A DNA stretch of 64,000 nucleotides from Sphingomonas sp. KRR8. GTDB lineage: Bacteria; Pseudomonadota; Alphaproteobacteria; Sphingomonadales; Sphingomonadaceae. Numbering within the stretch: the first letter of the stretch is position 1; each line of letters begins with the position of its first letter. The notes under the pieces were generated by a model that made no database searches, was not told the origin of the DNA, and saw nothing but the letters and a program-made list of their open reading frames with translations. Location: the NCBI RefSeq assembly GCF_023559245.1, contig NZ_CP097462.1, forward strand, positions 434,001-498,000, given 5' to 3'. Below, in pieces: positions 50,767 to 59,266 of the stretch. Position numbers and translations under genes: made by a program.

Positions 50767-51249
50767 TTAGTCGCGCGGACGCCGCGCGGCAAGGCGCTCG
50801 GCCAAATGGCGTACGGTCAGCGCCCCGTTGACCCGCCAGCCGGGCGCGATGGCCAGCAGCGGCTGAAGTGCAAAGGTGCGTTGCGGCAGACGAGGGTGGG
50901 GGACAGTCAGCTTGCGCGAGGCAAAGCGGCCGCCACTCCACAGCAAGATGTCGAGGTCGAGGACACGCGGCCCCCAGCGCCGTCCCAGGCGCCGTCCGAA
51001 CGCCCGCTCCATCGCCTTGAGTTCGGCCAGCAGGGATTCGGGCTCCAGGCTGGTCTCGACCAGCGCCGCGCTGTTGGCGAAGTCGCGGCCTGCCCCTCCG
51101 CTCGCCGCGTTGAGCAGGAGCGGCGATGCGTCGAACAGGGTAAAGCGGCGATCGAGTTCGGCAATCGCGGCGGCGACGATCGCGGCCGGCGAGCCATGCC
51201 TTTTGTCCGGTCGGTTCGAGCCGATCCCGATCGCGTAAAGATGAGACAT
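50767..51249 (-). CDS. folK: 6-hydroxymethyl-7,8-dihydropterin pyrophosphokinase
   Basis: HPPK of folate synthesis: transfers pyrophosphate from ATP to the pterin alcohol. 160 aa with YAIGIGSNRPDKR at the N-terminus, DFANSAALVETSL, and the signature RRWGPRVLDLDILLW carrying the Mg-binding aspartates. AGGGG precedes ATG 51249. folP and folB are not adjacent. Confidence 0.94.
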   Translation of the reverse strand: MSHLYAIGIGSNRPDKRHGSPAAIVAAAIAELDRRFTLFDASPLLLNAASGGAGRDFANSAALVETSLEPESLLAELKAMERAFGRRLGRRWGPRVLDLDILLWSGGRFASRKLTVPHPRLPQRTFALQPLLAIAPGWRVNGALTVRHLAERLAARRPRD

Positions 51250-51260
51250 GCCTCGCCCCT

Positions 51261-51344
51261 GTCACTGCGGGCGCGGTGAAGCAATCCAGCCGTGGCCGCG
51301 GCAGGCAAGAATGGATTGCGTCGGCGCTTCGCTCCCGCGATGAC
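51261..51344. repeat. Dispersed inverted repeat, copy 1 (folK/UDG intergenic)
   Basis: Outer arms GTCACTGCGGGC / CCCGCGATGAC and inner arms GAAGCAATCCA / TGGATTGC form a long imperfect hairpin. The same plan (GTCATTGCGAGC, GAAGCAATCCA, TGGATTGCTTCG, GCTCGCAA) recurs at 63867. It fills the promoter space before the glycosylase gene. Confidence 0.65.
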
Positions 51345-51350
51345 GAGGAC

Positions 51351-52022
51351 ATGCTCTTCGCCTCACCCCCGGTCGTTTCCCCTGTGCCCAGGGCAGAGGC
51401 GCCACGCGACTGCCCCTTGTGCCCGCGGCTGGTACGGTTCCGCGAAGATTGCCGGGCCGAGCACCCGGGCTGGTGGAATGCGCCGGTCCCGGCCTGGGGT
51501 GATCCGAACGCCTGGCTTGCCGTGGTCGGCATGGCGCCGGGCAAGCAGGGCGCCAACCGCACCGGCCGCCCGTTCACCGGAGACTTCGCCGGCGATCTCC
51601 TCTACGCCACCCTGCTCAAGTTCGGGCTCGGCACTGGCACCTATCGCGCGGACCCGTCCGACGATGTGCGGCTCGATGGCGCGGTGATCCTCAATGCCGT
51701 GAAATGCCTGCCGCCCGCCAACAAGCCGGAGCCGATCGAGATCGCCACCTGCCGCAGCTACTTCGAAGCGGGGCTGGCGCAGCTGCCCAACCTCAAGGTG
51801 CTGGTTGCGCTTGGCGCCATTGCCCACACGGCGGCGGCGAGGGCACTCGGGCTTCGGCCGATGCACGCGAAGTTTGGCCATGGCTCGGAGGTGGTTGCGC
51901 CCGACGGTCGGATCCTTCTCGGCACCTACCATTCCAGCCGCTACAACCAGAATACCGGGCGGCTCGACGCTCCGATGTTCGAGCAGGTCTTCGCCCGTGC
52001 CCTCGCGCTCCGGCCAGCCTGA
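51351..52022 (+). CDS. Uracil-DNA glycosylase, family 5 (UDGb)
   Basis: 223 aa Fe-S glycosylase excising uracil and other deaminated bases. Cys21 and Cys24 (CPLCPR), with later Cys in AVKCLPP and ATCRSYF, are expected cluster ligands. VVGMAPGKQGANRTGRPFTG is the active-site loop and LGTYHSSRYNQNTGRL the DNA-intercalation region. The start ATG 51351 follows GAGGAC directly; upstream codons in frame lie inside a dispersed repeat and are not protein-like. Confidence 0.9.
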   Translation: MLFASPPVVSPVPRAEAPRDCPLCPRLVRFREDCRAEHPGWWNAPVPAWGDPNAWLAVVGMAPGKQGANRTGRPFTGDFAGDLLYATLLKFGLGTGTYRADPSDDVRLDGAVILNAVKCLPPANKPEPIEIATCRSYFEAGLAQLPNLKVLVALGAIAHTAAARALGLRPMHAKFGHGSEVVAPDGRILLGTYHSSRYNQNTGRLDAPMFEQVFARALALRPA

Positions 52023-52509
52023 CTTGCTCCGCACTGAGCGGCTGCTGCTCCGCCGAGCGCGAACCGACGACGTCTCCGCGCTCCACGCGATCATGCGCCA
52101 GCCGCTCGCCATGCGTTACTGGTCGACACTGCCGCACCCGGATGTTGCGGCCACCCGGACCTTCATCGACAGCATGATGAACCCGCCACACGAAGGCAGC
52201 GACGACTTCATCATCGAGTGCGAAGGCCGGGTGATCGGCAAGCTCGGCTGCTGGCGGTTGCCGGACGTCGGCTATATCCTCGATCCGGCCGAGTGGGGCA
52301 GGGGTTATGCCAGCGAAGCGCTCGCCGCCTTCATCAAGCATCGGCGCGCGCAAGGTGGGACGGAACTCACGGCCGACACCGACCCGCGCAACAGCGCCAG
52401 CATCCACCTGCTCGAGCGCCATGGTTTTGTCGAGACGGGCAGCGCGGCCCGGACCTGGCTTGTCGGCGACGAGTGGTGCGACAGCATCTACTGGAAGCTT
52501 GAGCTATAA
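51997..52509 (+). CDS. GNAT acetyltransferase (RimJ/RimL type)
   Basis: 170 aa. RTERLLLRRARTDDVSALHA opens the RimJ-like GNAT fold, GKLGCWRLPDVGYILDPAEW and GRGYASEALAAFI carry the acetyl-CoA pyrophosphate loop, and NSASIHLLERHGFVETG is motif B. It acetylates a protein N-terminus or small amine, not identified. GTG 51997 overlaps the glycosylase gene by 26 nt and has AGG upstream; TTG 52024 is the alternative. Confidence 0.85.
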   Translation: MPSRSGQPDLLRTERLLLRRARTDDVSALHAIMRQPLAMRYWSTLPHPDVAATRTFIDSMMNPPHEGSDDFIIECEGRVIGKLGCWRLPDVGYILDPAEWGRGYASEALAAFIKHRRAQGGTELTADTDPRNSASIHLLERHGFVETGSAARTWLVGDEWCDSIYWKLEL

Positions 52510-52591
52510 GCCGTTTTTCCTGTCCTACACGAACCCTATTGGCTAAGAGCGGCCGACCGTTGATCACGCCACGCCACTCGTGAAGGAATCC

Positions 52592-52661
52592 GGCGCGCAC
52601 CAGGGAAACATGGAAACTTTGCGCGCCGCATAACCCCCGAACCAGGGAAACTTGGAAACTT
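52592..52661. repeat. Pair of phased GGAAAC-type direct repeats, first copy looped out by a GC stem
   Basis: CAGGGAAACATGGAAACTT (52601-52619) and CAGGGAAACTTGGAAACTT (52643-52661) differ at one base and are offset by 42 bp. Each contains GGAAAC(A/T)T twice. GGCGCGC (52592-52598) and GCGCGCC (52621-52627) pair around copy 1. They sit between convergent genes, ending 20 bp before the aguB stop. Function unknown. Confidence 0.65.
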
Positions 52662-52680
52662 CGTCCGGGAGCGAGTCGGC

Positions 52681-53532
52681 TTAGATATCCTGCACCAGCC
52701 GTCCGTAAAGCTCTGGTCGACGATCGCGGAAGAAGCCAAAGGCGGCGCGATGACGGCGAGCCTGGTCGATGTCGAGCGTCGCGGTCAGCACGCCGGTTTC
52801 CTCCGCCCCAAACTCGGCCAGGAGGTCACCGCGTTCGTCGCAGATGAAGCTGTGGCCATAGAAGCGCTGGCCGCATTCCGTACCGATCCGGTTCGCTGCC
52901 ACGACGGGGACAACATTGCTGACCGCATGGCCGATCATCGCCCTGCGCCACAGGCGGCTGGTGTCCAGGTCGGGGTCGTGTGGTTCGGTCCCGATCGCTG
53001 TCGGGTAGAACAGGATTTCGGCGCCCATCAGCATCATCGCGCGCGCCGTTTCCGGATACCACTGGTCCCAGCAGACGCCCACGCCGAACGTGGTCTGCTC
53101 GGGCCCCTGCCACACCTTGAAGCCAGTGTTGCCGGGGCGGAAGTAGAACTTCTCCTCATAGCCCGGGCCATCCGGAATGTGGCTCTTGCGATAGAGGCCG
53201 GCGATCTGCCCGTCCGGCCCCACCATCGCCAGGCTGTTATAATGGTGCGGCCCATCGCGCTCGAAGAAGCTGGTCGGGATCCAGATCCCAAGTTCTTTCG
53301 CCAGCGCCTGCATGGCGATCACGCTCGGATGCTCGGCCGTCGGCTTCGCCGCGGCGAACAGCCCCTCATCCTCGACCCTGCAGAAATAGGGTCCTTCGAA
53401 CAGCTCGGGCGGAAGCACCACCTCGGCGCCCTTGCCGGCGGCCTCGCGGACCAGTTCGGACACGTTGCGGATGTTCTCGGCCGTGTCCTCACCAAAGGCG
53501 AGCTGCAGGGCGGCGACGGTGATTTTGGTCAT
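52681..53532 (-). CDS. aguB: N-carbamoylputrescine amidohydrolase
   Basis: 283-aa nitrilase-superfamily enzyme hydrolysing N-carbamoylputrescine to putrescine, CO2 and ammonia. Catalytic triad Glu43 (LPPELFEG), Lys116 (LYRKSHIP) and Cys154 (GVGVCWDQWYPE). Further family marks are PTSFFERDGPHHYNSLAMVG and the C-terminal RRHRAAFGFFRDRRPELYG. Starts 2 nt after the aguA stop: a two-gene agmatine-to-putrescine operon. Confidence 0.93.
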   Translation of the reverse strand: MTKITVAALQLAFGEDTAENIRNVSELVREAAGKGAEVVLPPELFEGPYFCRVEDEGLFAAAKPTAEHPSVIAMQALAKELGIWIPTSFFERDGPHHYNSLAMVGPDGQIAGLYRKSHIPDGPGYEEKFYFRPGNTGFKVWQGPEQTTFGVGVCWDQWYPETARAMMLMGAEILFYPTAIGTEPHDPDLDTSRLWRRAMIGHAVSNVVPVVAANRIGTECGQRFYGHSFICDERGDLLAEFGAEETGVLTATLDIDQARRHRAAFGFFRDRRPELYGRLVQDI

Positions 53533-53534
53533 GG

Positions 53535-54509
53535 CTACTCAGGTAGTTGCTGGCTGATGCAATGGAAGCTCCCGCCGCCGGTCAGGATGTGATCGGCCCG
53601 CAGACCGACCACGTCGCGGCCCGGAAATAGCGCCGCCACCGCATGAACCGCCGCGGCGTCATTCTCCGCGCCATAAAGGGGGACCACGACCGCGGCGTTG
53701 CCGATGAGGAAATTCATGTAGCTGGCGGGTACCATCTCACCCTCCCGCTCGACCACTCCGGGGGAAGGAATGGAGACCACGTCGAGGCCCGCGGCTGCCA
53801 GACGCCGGGCGGCATCGACATAGGCGGCCCTGTTTGGGTCAGCGCTGGTGGCCGCCGGAATGGCAACGCGGCCAGGCGCCACGAACCGGGCCAGGTTGTC
53901 GACGTGGCCGTCGGTGTGGTCGTTCATCAACCCTTCGCCGAGCCACACGACCCGTTCCAGCCCAAGGTCCTCCCGCAGCCGCTCCTCGACCTCCGCGCGG
54001 CTGAGCTCCGGATTGCGATTGGGGTTGAGCAGGCATTGCTCGGTGGTCAGCACCGTCCCTGATCCGTCGAAATCGATCGCGCCGCCCTCGAGCACCCACT
54101 CGGCGCGCTGGTAGGGCAGGTGCTCCGTCTGGGCGAGGCGCTGCCCTATGCTCTCGTCACCCGGCAGATCGTACTTGCCGCCCCAACCATTGAAGCGGAA
54201 TCCCTGCGCCCGCCTAGCGGCTCCGCCGCCGCCCATGACGATCGGACCAGTATCGCGCAGCCAGATGTCGCCGAAGGGCTCAACGACGACGGTCGCGAAT
54301 GGCGCCAGCCGGCGAGCGGCGCGGGCGGCCACCTCATTGGCGGCAACCAAACGGATCTCTTCACCCCGGCCTTCGGCATGCAGCGCCTTGGCTAATGCCG
54401 CGACTTCCTTCTGCGCGGGCTTGAGGTCCTCCAGCCACAGCTCGGGATCGGACGGGAATCCGATCCACATCGCCTTGTGCGGCGCCCATTCCGGAAGAGG
54501 AGAAACCAT
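53535..54509 (-). CDS. aguA: Agmatine deiminase
   Basis: 324 aa, guanidino-modifying enzyme turning agmatine into N-carbamoylputrescine. DIWLRDTGPI, RFNGWGGKYDLPGD, VLEGGAIDFDGSGTVLTTEQ, NDHTDGHVDN and the nucleophile Cys317 in GGGSFHC are diagnostic. ATG 54509 (MVSPLPEWAP) matches the family start; no strong Shine-Dalgarno is visible. Confidence 0.94.
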   Translation of the reverse strand: MVSPLPEWAPHKAMWIGFPSDPELWLEDLKPAQKEVAALAKALHAEGRGEEIRLVAANEVAARAARRLAPFATVVVEPFGDIWLRDTGPIVMGGGGAARRAQGFRFNGWGGKYDLPGDESIGQRLAQTEHLPYQRAEWVLEGGAIDFDGSGTVLTTEQCLLNPNRNPELSRAEVEERLREDLGLERVVWLGEGLMNDHTDGHVDNLARFVAPGRVAIPAATSADPNRAAYVDAARRLAAAGLDVVSIPSPGVVEREGEMVPASYMNFLIGNAAVVVPLYGAENDAAAVHAVAALFPGRDVVGLRADHILTGGGSFHCISQQLPE

Positions 54510-54598
54510 ATTGGCGCCGCTATCAGAGCAAGCACGCAAGTCCAAGTTGCCAAGCGGGCGTTTTCGGGCATGTTGACGCCGTTCAACAGGGGGGAAGT

Positions 54599-56599
54599 AT
54601 GCGTTTGAAGTCACTTGGGCTGCTGTGTTCGGCCCTTTCCGGAATATCGTTCGCACAAGGACCTGCAACATCCACCGCCGTGGCCAGCACTGAGGCCGCT
54701 GGCGACCAGGAAGCCCGCGTCTTCGGGGCGCGTGAGAACGTCAGCGCGATGAGTCTGGCGCCGGGCGGCGGCCTCGTCTCCTTCATCGCTCCAATGCCTG
54801 AAGGCAGCGGTTCGATCGCGTTCACCGCCGATCTGGCAAGCGGCCAGCTCAAGCCTTTCCTGCGCGGTACTCGCCCGGGTGAATCGCTGCGGTGGTGCCG
54901 CTTCGTGACCGACAGCCGACTGATTTGCCGCTACAGCGCCATCCTCCCGGTCGAGGGGCAGCTGGCCCCGTTCGGTCGCATGCTGGCAGTCAACATCGAC
55001 GGCAGCGGGCAAAAGGAACTCGGCCAGGAAGCAAGCTTCTATGATGCCGAACTCCGTCAGTTCGACGGCGCGGTGATCGACTGGCTGCCCGGCCAGGGCG
55101 GATCAGTCCTGATGACGCGCATCTACATTCCGGAGGCCGGACGGACCGGCACCAAGATCACCCGGACCAAGCGTGGCCTCGGTGTCGTGAAGATCAACAC
55201 GGCAACCCTGGCGGTCGAAGAAGTCGAATCGCCCCGCGACGGCGCTTCCAATTATCTCAGCGATGGCCGTGGCGTCGTCCGTATCCAGGAGATGCAGCAG
55301 GACGATCAGGAGCAGCTCACCGGCAACTACAAGTACAACTACCGCGTCGCCGGCTCCCGTACCTGGAAGCAACTCACGCCCTTCCAAGACAGCAATGCAT
55401 TCGTTCCGCTAGCCGTGGATGCGAGCACCGACAGCTTGTATGCGCTCAAGCCGCTCAACGGTCGTCAGGCGCTGTACCGCGTGAAGCTGACGGACCCCAT
55501 CTCCACCGAGCTGGTCGCCTCCAACCCGCGGGTCGATATCGACGACGTCGTGCGTTCGGCCAATGGCGCGAGGGTGATTGGCTACACGCTGGTCGAGGAC
55601 AAGCGTCAGACGGTCTATTTCGACAAGGACTACAAGGCGCTTCACGACACGCTGGCGCGCGCCCTGCCGAAGCTGCCCTTGATCGAGTTCCTCAACTCTA
55701 GCGGCGACGACACCAAGACACTGATGTTCGCGGGATCGGACAGCGATCCCGGCCACTTCTATGTCTTCGATCGGACGCAGAAGCAGCTTGCCGAAGTGCT
55801 GCCGACGCGGCCCGAGTTGACCGGCCGGACGCTGGCATCGGTCCAACCGGTTTCGATCCCGGTCGCGGACGGTACGAACATGGTCGCCTACCTGACGCTT
55901 CCGCCGGGCAAGAACGGCAAGAACCTGCCGGCCGTCGTGCTTCCGCATGGCGGGCCAAGCGCGCGTGACGAGTGGGGCTTCGACTGGCTGGCGCAGTACT
56001 TGGCAGCACGCGGCTATGCCGTGCTGCAGCCCAATTATCGTGGGTCGGCCGGATTTGGTGACGCCTGGCTGATGCAGAACGGCTTCAAGAGCTGGCAAAC
56101 CTCGATCGGGGACATCACAGCCGGTGCCAAGTGGCTGGCCGCCCAGGGTATCGCCAACCCGAACAGGATGGCGATCGTCGGCTGGTCTTACGGGGGCTAT
56201 GCGGCGCTTCAATCAGCGGCAACGCAGCCAGGGCTATTTAAGGCGGTGGCGGCGGTCGCACCGGTTACTGATCTTGCGATGCTCAAGCGGGAGTCGGATG
56301 GCTTCACCAACCATGAGGTCGTCGAGCGTTTCATCGGCACCGGGCCGCACATCCGAGAGGGCTCGCCACTTCAGCGGGCGAGCGCGATCAAGGTCCCCGT
56401 ACTGCTGGCGCACGGCAATCTCGACCTCAACGTGGGAGTAGACGAGTCGGTCCGGATGGATGCGGCGCTACGCTCGGCGGGCACTCCGGTGAAGTTCCTG
56501 CGCTACCCGGCGCTGGATCACCAGCTGGATGACAGCGCTGCCCGGCGCGAGCTGCTTACGGAAGTCGGCAAGATGCTCGACCAGACTATCGGCCACTGA
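54599..56599 (+). CDS. Secreted S9-family prolyl oligopeptidase-like peptidase
   Basis: 666 aa with a signal peptide (MRLKSLGLLCSALSGISFA). An N-terminal propeller is followed by an alpha/beta-hydrolase with Ser530 in GWSYGGYAA, an acid in AHGNLDLNV and His641 in ALDHQL. The S9C-like arrangement suggests an acylaminoacyl- or dipeptidyl-peptidase working in the periplasm. It is the third peptidase gene in the window and is unlinked to the others. Confidence 0.88.
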   Translation: MRLKSLGLLCSALSGISFAQGPATSTAVASTEAAGDQEARVFGARENVSAMSLAPGGGLVSFIAPMPEGSGSIAFTADLASGQLKPFLRGTRPGESLRWCRFVTDSRLICRYSAILPVEGQLAPFGRMLAVNIDGSGQKELGQEASFYDAELRQFDGAVIDWLPGQGGSVLMTRIYIPEAGRTGTKITRTKRGLGVVKINTATLAVEEVESPRDGASNYLSDGRGVVRIQEMQQDDQEQLTGNYKYNYRVAGSRTWKQLTPFQDSNAFVPLAVDASTDSLYALKPLNGRQALYRVKLTDPISTELVASNPRVDIDDVVRSANGARVIGYTLVEDKRQTVYFDKDYKALHDTLARALPKLPLIEFLNSSGDDTKTLMFAGSDSDPGHFYVFDRTQKQLAEVLPTRPELTGRTLASVQPVSIPVADGTNMVAYLTLPPGKNGKNLPAVVLPHGGPSARDEWGFDWLAQYLAARGYAVLQPNYRGSAGFGDAWLMQNGFKSWQTSIGDITAGAKWLAAQGIANPNRMAIVGWSYGGYAALQSAATQPGLFKAVAAVAPVTDLAMLKRESDGFTNHEVVERFIGTGPHIREGSPLQRASAIKVPVLLAHGNLDLNVGVDESVRMDAALRSAGTPVKFLRYPALDHQLDDSAARRELLTEVGKMLDQTIGH

Positions 56600-56612
56600 G
56601 ACGTGCATGGAA

Positions 56613-56648
56613 AAGGGGCGGTGCCTTGCGGTACCGCCCCTCTTTTTC
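56613..56648. terminator. Bidirectional terminator between the S9 peptidase and rpsD
   Basis: AGGGGCGGT and ACCGCCCCT pair around a 10-nt centre, followed by CTTTTT on the plus strand and TTTTCC on the minus strand. It serves both convergent genes. Confidence 0.88.
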
Positions 56649-56667
56649 CTAGTCCTGATTGAACCGC

Positions 56668-57282
56668 TTAACGCGAGTAGAACTCGACCACGAGGTTCGG
56701 CTCCATCCGCACCGGATAGGGCACCTCGTCGAGCTTCGGCACGCGGGTGTAGGTCACCTTGGTGTTGCCGTCCGGCACGACGTAATCGGGGATCTCGCGC
56801 TCGGCGAGGCTCTGCGCCTCGAGCACCAGGGCCATTTCCTGCGCCTTCGGGCCGAGCTCGATCACGTCGCCCACGTCGCAGCGGCGCGAGGCGATGTTGC
56901 ACTTGATGCCATTGACCCGAACGTGGCCATGGCTGACCAGCTGGCGGGCGGCCCAGATCGTCGGCGCGAACTTGGCGCGATAGACGATCATGTCCAACCG
57001 GCGCTCGAGCAGGCCAATCAGGTTCTGGCTGGCGTCGCCCTTCATGCGGCTCGCCTGCTGGAAGGTCTGCTTGAACTGCTTCTCGGTGACGTCGCCGTAA
57101 TAGCCCTTGAGCTTCTGCTTCGCGCGCAGCTGGATGCCGAAGTCCGACATCTTGCCCTTGCGGCGCTGGCCGTGCTGGCCGGGACCATATTCGCGGCGAT
57201 TGACCGGGCTCTTGGGCCGTCCGAAGACGTTCTCGCCCATGCGGCGGTCGAGCTTATACTTGGCGCTGGTGCGCTTCGACAT
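56668..57282 (-). CDS. rpsD: Ribosomal protein S4
   Basis: 204-aa 30S primary-binding and assembly protein. [40 protein letters not shown] and the S4 domain [20 protein letters not shown] with [14 protein letters not shown] are typical. It stands alone, outside the alpha operon. The zinc-knuckle cysteines found in some S4 are absent. Confidence 0.97.
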   Translation of the reverse strand: MSKRTSAKYKLDRRMGENVFGRPKSPVNRREYGPGQHGQRRKGKMSDFGIQLRAKQKLKGYYGDVTEKQFKQTFQQASRMKGDASQNLIGLLERRLDMIVYRAKFAPTIWAARQLVSHGHVRVNGIKCNIASRRCDVGDVIELGPKAQEMALVLEAQSLAEREIPDYVVPDGNTKVTYTRVPKLDEVPYPVRMEPNLVVEFYSR

Positions 57283-57446
57283 GACAATTCCTCAATTGCG
57301 TTTCTTACAACGCCCGGAACCGCGCTACGTCTGACTGAGGTCAGGGCAGGGCCACCGCTTCACCGGGCATGCGGGGCCAATTGCGAGCGCGGCCCCTAGC
57401 CGCAAAGGCTTGCGCCGGTCAAGGTTGCCGGTGCAGGGGCGCGGTC

Positions 57447-57755
57447 ATGAACGACATCCGCGATCCCGATGACTGCACCACCATGGCCGAAGTCCGCACC
57501 GGCGTTGACGACGTCGACCGTCGCATAGTGGCGCTCATCGCCCGGCGGTTCGGCTACATGGATGCGGCAGCCCGGATCAAGCCCGACCGGGAGGCCGTCC
57601 GCGACGAATGGCGCAAGGCCGACGTGAAGGCCAAGGTGGACGCCGCCGCTGCTGAAGCCAGCATCGATCGCGAGCTGATGAGCCGTATCTACGAGGACCT
57701 GATCGAAACCTCGATCGCGCACGAATTCGAGCAGTTCGACCGCACCCGAGGCTGA
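57447..57755 (+). CDS. Chorismate mutase type II (AroQ/PchB-like)
   Basis: 102 aa, all helical. DDVDRRIVALIARRFGYMDA, ARIKPDREAVRDEWRKADVK and DRELMSRIYEDLIETSIAHE follow the AroQ pattern with the active-site Arg/Lys placements of helix 1 and 2. It converts chorismate to prephenate, or acts as an isochorismate-pyruvate lyase; the two cannot be separated by eye. AGGGG precedes ATG 57447. Confidence 0.82.
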   Translation: MNDIRDPDDCTTMAEVRTGVDDVDRRIVALIARRFGYMDAAARIKPDREAVRDEWRKADVKAKVDAAAAEASIDRELMSRIYEDLIETSIAHEFEQFDRTRG

Positions 57756-57758
57756 GCC

Positions 57759-58016
57759 TCAGCGCTGGCTTGCAGCCACCCGCTGCGCTTCCTCGACCTC
57801 GTGATTGCGAACCGCTTCTTCGGCCTGCCACTCATCCGCCGTCTTGCAGACGCGATCCTTGCCCATGCGCGTTCCGGTCACTTCGAAGGTCTTGCAGATC
57901 TTCTTCTGACCCGCGGCCGGCGCCGGCTGAGCAGGAGGGTTAGCCGGGTCAGCGATGAGAAGCGTGGCGGCGGTAAACAGAAGCAACATGAGGAACATCC
58001 TTGAGCGCGCCGGCAT
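57759..58016 (-). CDS. Small exported protein with paired cysteines, unknown
   Basis: 85 aa with an N-terminal signal (MFLMLLLFTAATLLIA) and a short mature domain KICKTFEVTGTRMGKDRVCK followed by TADEW. The C-x13-C spacing suggests one disulfide in the periplasm. Similar C..TGxR..C.T..EW proteins are known to me from sphingomonads without assigned function. Starts at 58016, 57998 and 57989 are possible; AAGGA lies 8 nt before the last. Convergent with the chorismate mutase gene. Confidence 0.68.
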   Translation of the reverse strand: MPARSRMFLMLLLFTAATLLIADPANPPAQPAPAAGQKKICKTFEVTGTRMGKDRVCKTADEWQAEEAVRNHEVEEAQRVAASQR

Positions 58017-58055
58017 GCCCGGCTGCTGGGAAGGTGGCTGAACCCCGTGCCAGCG

Positions 58056-58775
58056 TCAATCGGCCTTGCGAGGGTGCGCCAGGATGCGGATCACCCCGCG
58101 AACGGCGCGAATTTCACGAGTGGTCCAGCGCGCCTTGGTGAAGATCGTGCGCAGGGTGTTCTTGGTCACCGGCGTCCGCTCCGGCGGCTTGAAGTAGCCC
58201 GCCGCCTCCAACAATTCGCCCAGTTGACCGAGGAAACCGTCGAGTTCCTCGTGCGGAGCGACCGGCTCCAATTCGCGCATCGTCGGCTGGGCGAGCGCCT
58301 CCCCCTTGGACCATTCATAAGCGAGGAGGATCACCGCCTGGGCAAGGTTGATGCTGCCGAATTGGGGATTGATCGGGATGGTGACGATTGCGTCGGCTAG
58401 CGCCACGTCCTCGGTTTCAAGACCCGAACGTTCCGGCCCGAACAGTATGGCTGAGCGGCCGGCTTCGGAGCGGATCGTCGCGGCCATCTCCTCGGGGCCG
58501 ACGACCGGGTTCATCAGCTCGCGACGCCGGACGGTGGCCGCGAATACCGTGGAGCAATCGGCGATCGCCTCGGCCGTCGTGGCATAGACGCGGGCCTGTT
58601 CGAGCACCACGTCGGCGCCACTGGCGGCCGGTCCGGCCGCAGGATTGGGCCAGCCGTCGCGCGGCGCCACCAGCCGCATTTCCGTCAGCCCGAAGTTGAG
58701 CATGGCACGCGCCGCCTTGCCGATATTCTCGCCCAGCTGCGGCCGGACGAGAACGATGACGGGAGGCTCGCTCAC
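58056..58775 (-). CDS. trmJ: tRNA (cytidine/uridine-2'-O-)-methyltransferase TrmJ
   Basis: 239-aa SPOUT enzyme methylating the ribose of nucleotide 32 in tRNAs. [40 protein letters not shown] and [20 protein letters not shown] are the three knot motifs. The C-terminal helical extension is present. ATG 58775 overlaps the nrdR stop by ATGA. Confidence 0.92.
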   Translation of the reverse strand: MSEPPVIVLVRPQLGENIGKAARAMLNFGLTEMRLVAPRDGWPNPAAGPAASGADVVLEQARVYATTAEAIADCSTVFAATVRRRELMNPVVGPEEMAATIRSEAGRSAILFGPERSGLETEDVALADAIVTIPINPQFGSINLAQAVILLAYEWSKGEALAQPTMRELEPVAPHEELDGFLGQLGELLEAAGYFKPPERTPVTKNTLRTIFTKARWTTREIRAVRGVIRILAHPRKAD

Positions 58776-59263
58776 AGCAGCTTCGGCGCAGGTGTGGACG
58801 GAGCGGGCGCGTCCGGTTCCTCGACCACCTCGCCCGCGATCTCGGCGAAGTCGCTCGCTTCATTGAAGTCCTTGTAGATGCTGGCGAAGCGAATGTAGGC
58901 GACGTGATCCAGCGTCTTGAGGCCGTTCATCACCGCTTCGCCAATCTCCTCGGCGCGCACCTCGTCACCGCGGGTCTCCAGCTGGCGCTGGATGCCGCTG
59001 ACCAGCCGCTCGATGCGGTCAGGCGCAATCTCGCGCTTGCGGCAGGCGAAGCCAATCGCCCGGGCAAGCTTGCTGCGATCGAACGGCTCGCGCTGGCCAT
59101 TCTTTTTGATCACCGTGACGTCGCGCAGCTGGATGCGCTCGAAGGTGGTGAAGCGCGCGCCGCAGCCTTCGCACTGGCGGCGGCGCCGGATTGCCGCCCC
59201 GTCTTCCGACGAGCGGCTGTCCTTCACCTGACTGTCTTCATGGCCGCAAAATGGACAGCGCAA
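58772..59263 (-). CDS. nrdR: NrdR, ATP/dATP-sensing repressor of ribonucleotide reductase genes
   Basis: 163 aa. A zinc ribbon with Cys3/Cys6 and Cys31/Cys34 ([22 protein letters not shown]) is followed by an ATP-cone ([20 protein letters not shown]). The family length is about 150; the last 15 residues are a Pro/Ala tail. It binds NrdR boxes upstream of nrd genes, none of which lie here. 3 nt after glyA. Confidence 0.96.
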   Translation of the reverse strand: MRCPFCGHEDSQVKDSRSSEDGAAIRRRRQCEGCGARFTTFERIQLRDVTVIKKNGQREPFDRSKLARAIGFACRKREIAPDRIERLVSGIQRQLETRGDEVRAEEIGEAVMNGLKTLDHVAYIRFASIYKDFNEASDFAEIAGEVVEEPDAPAPSTPAPKLL

Positions 59264-59266
59264 GGA

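Noticed and set aside
51276..51350. 25-residue N-terminal extension of the uracil-DNA glycosylase
   Set aside because: It is the translated dispersed repeat, absent from the family's N-terminus.
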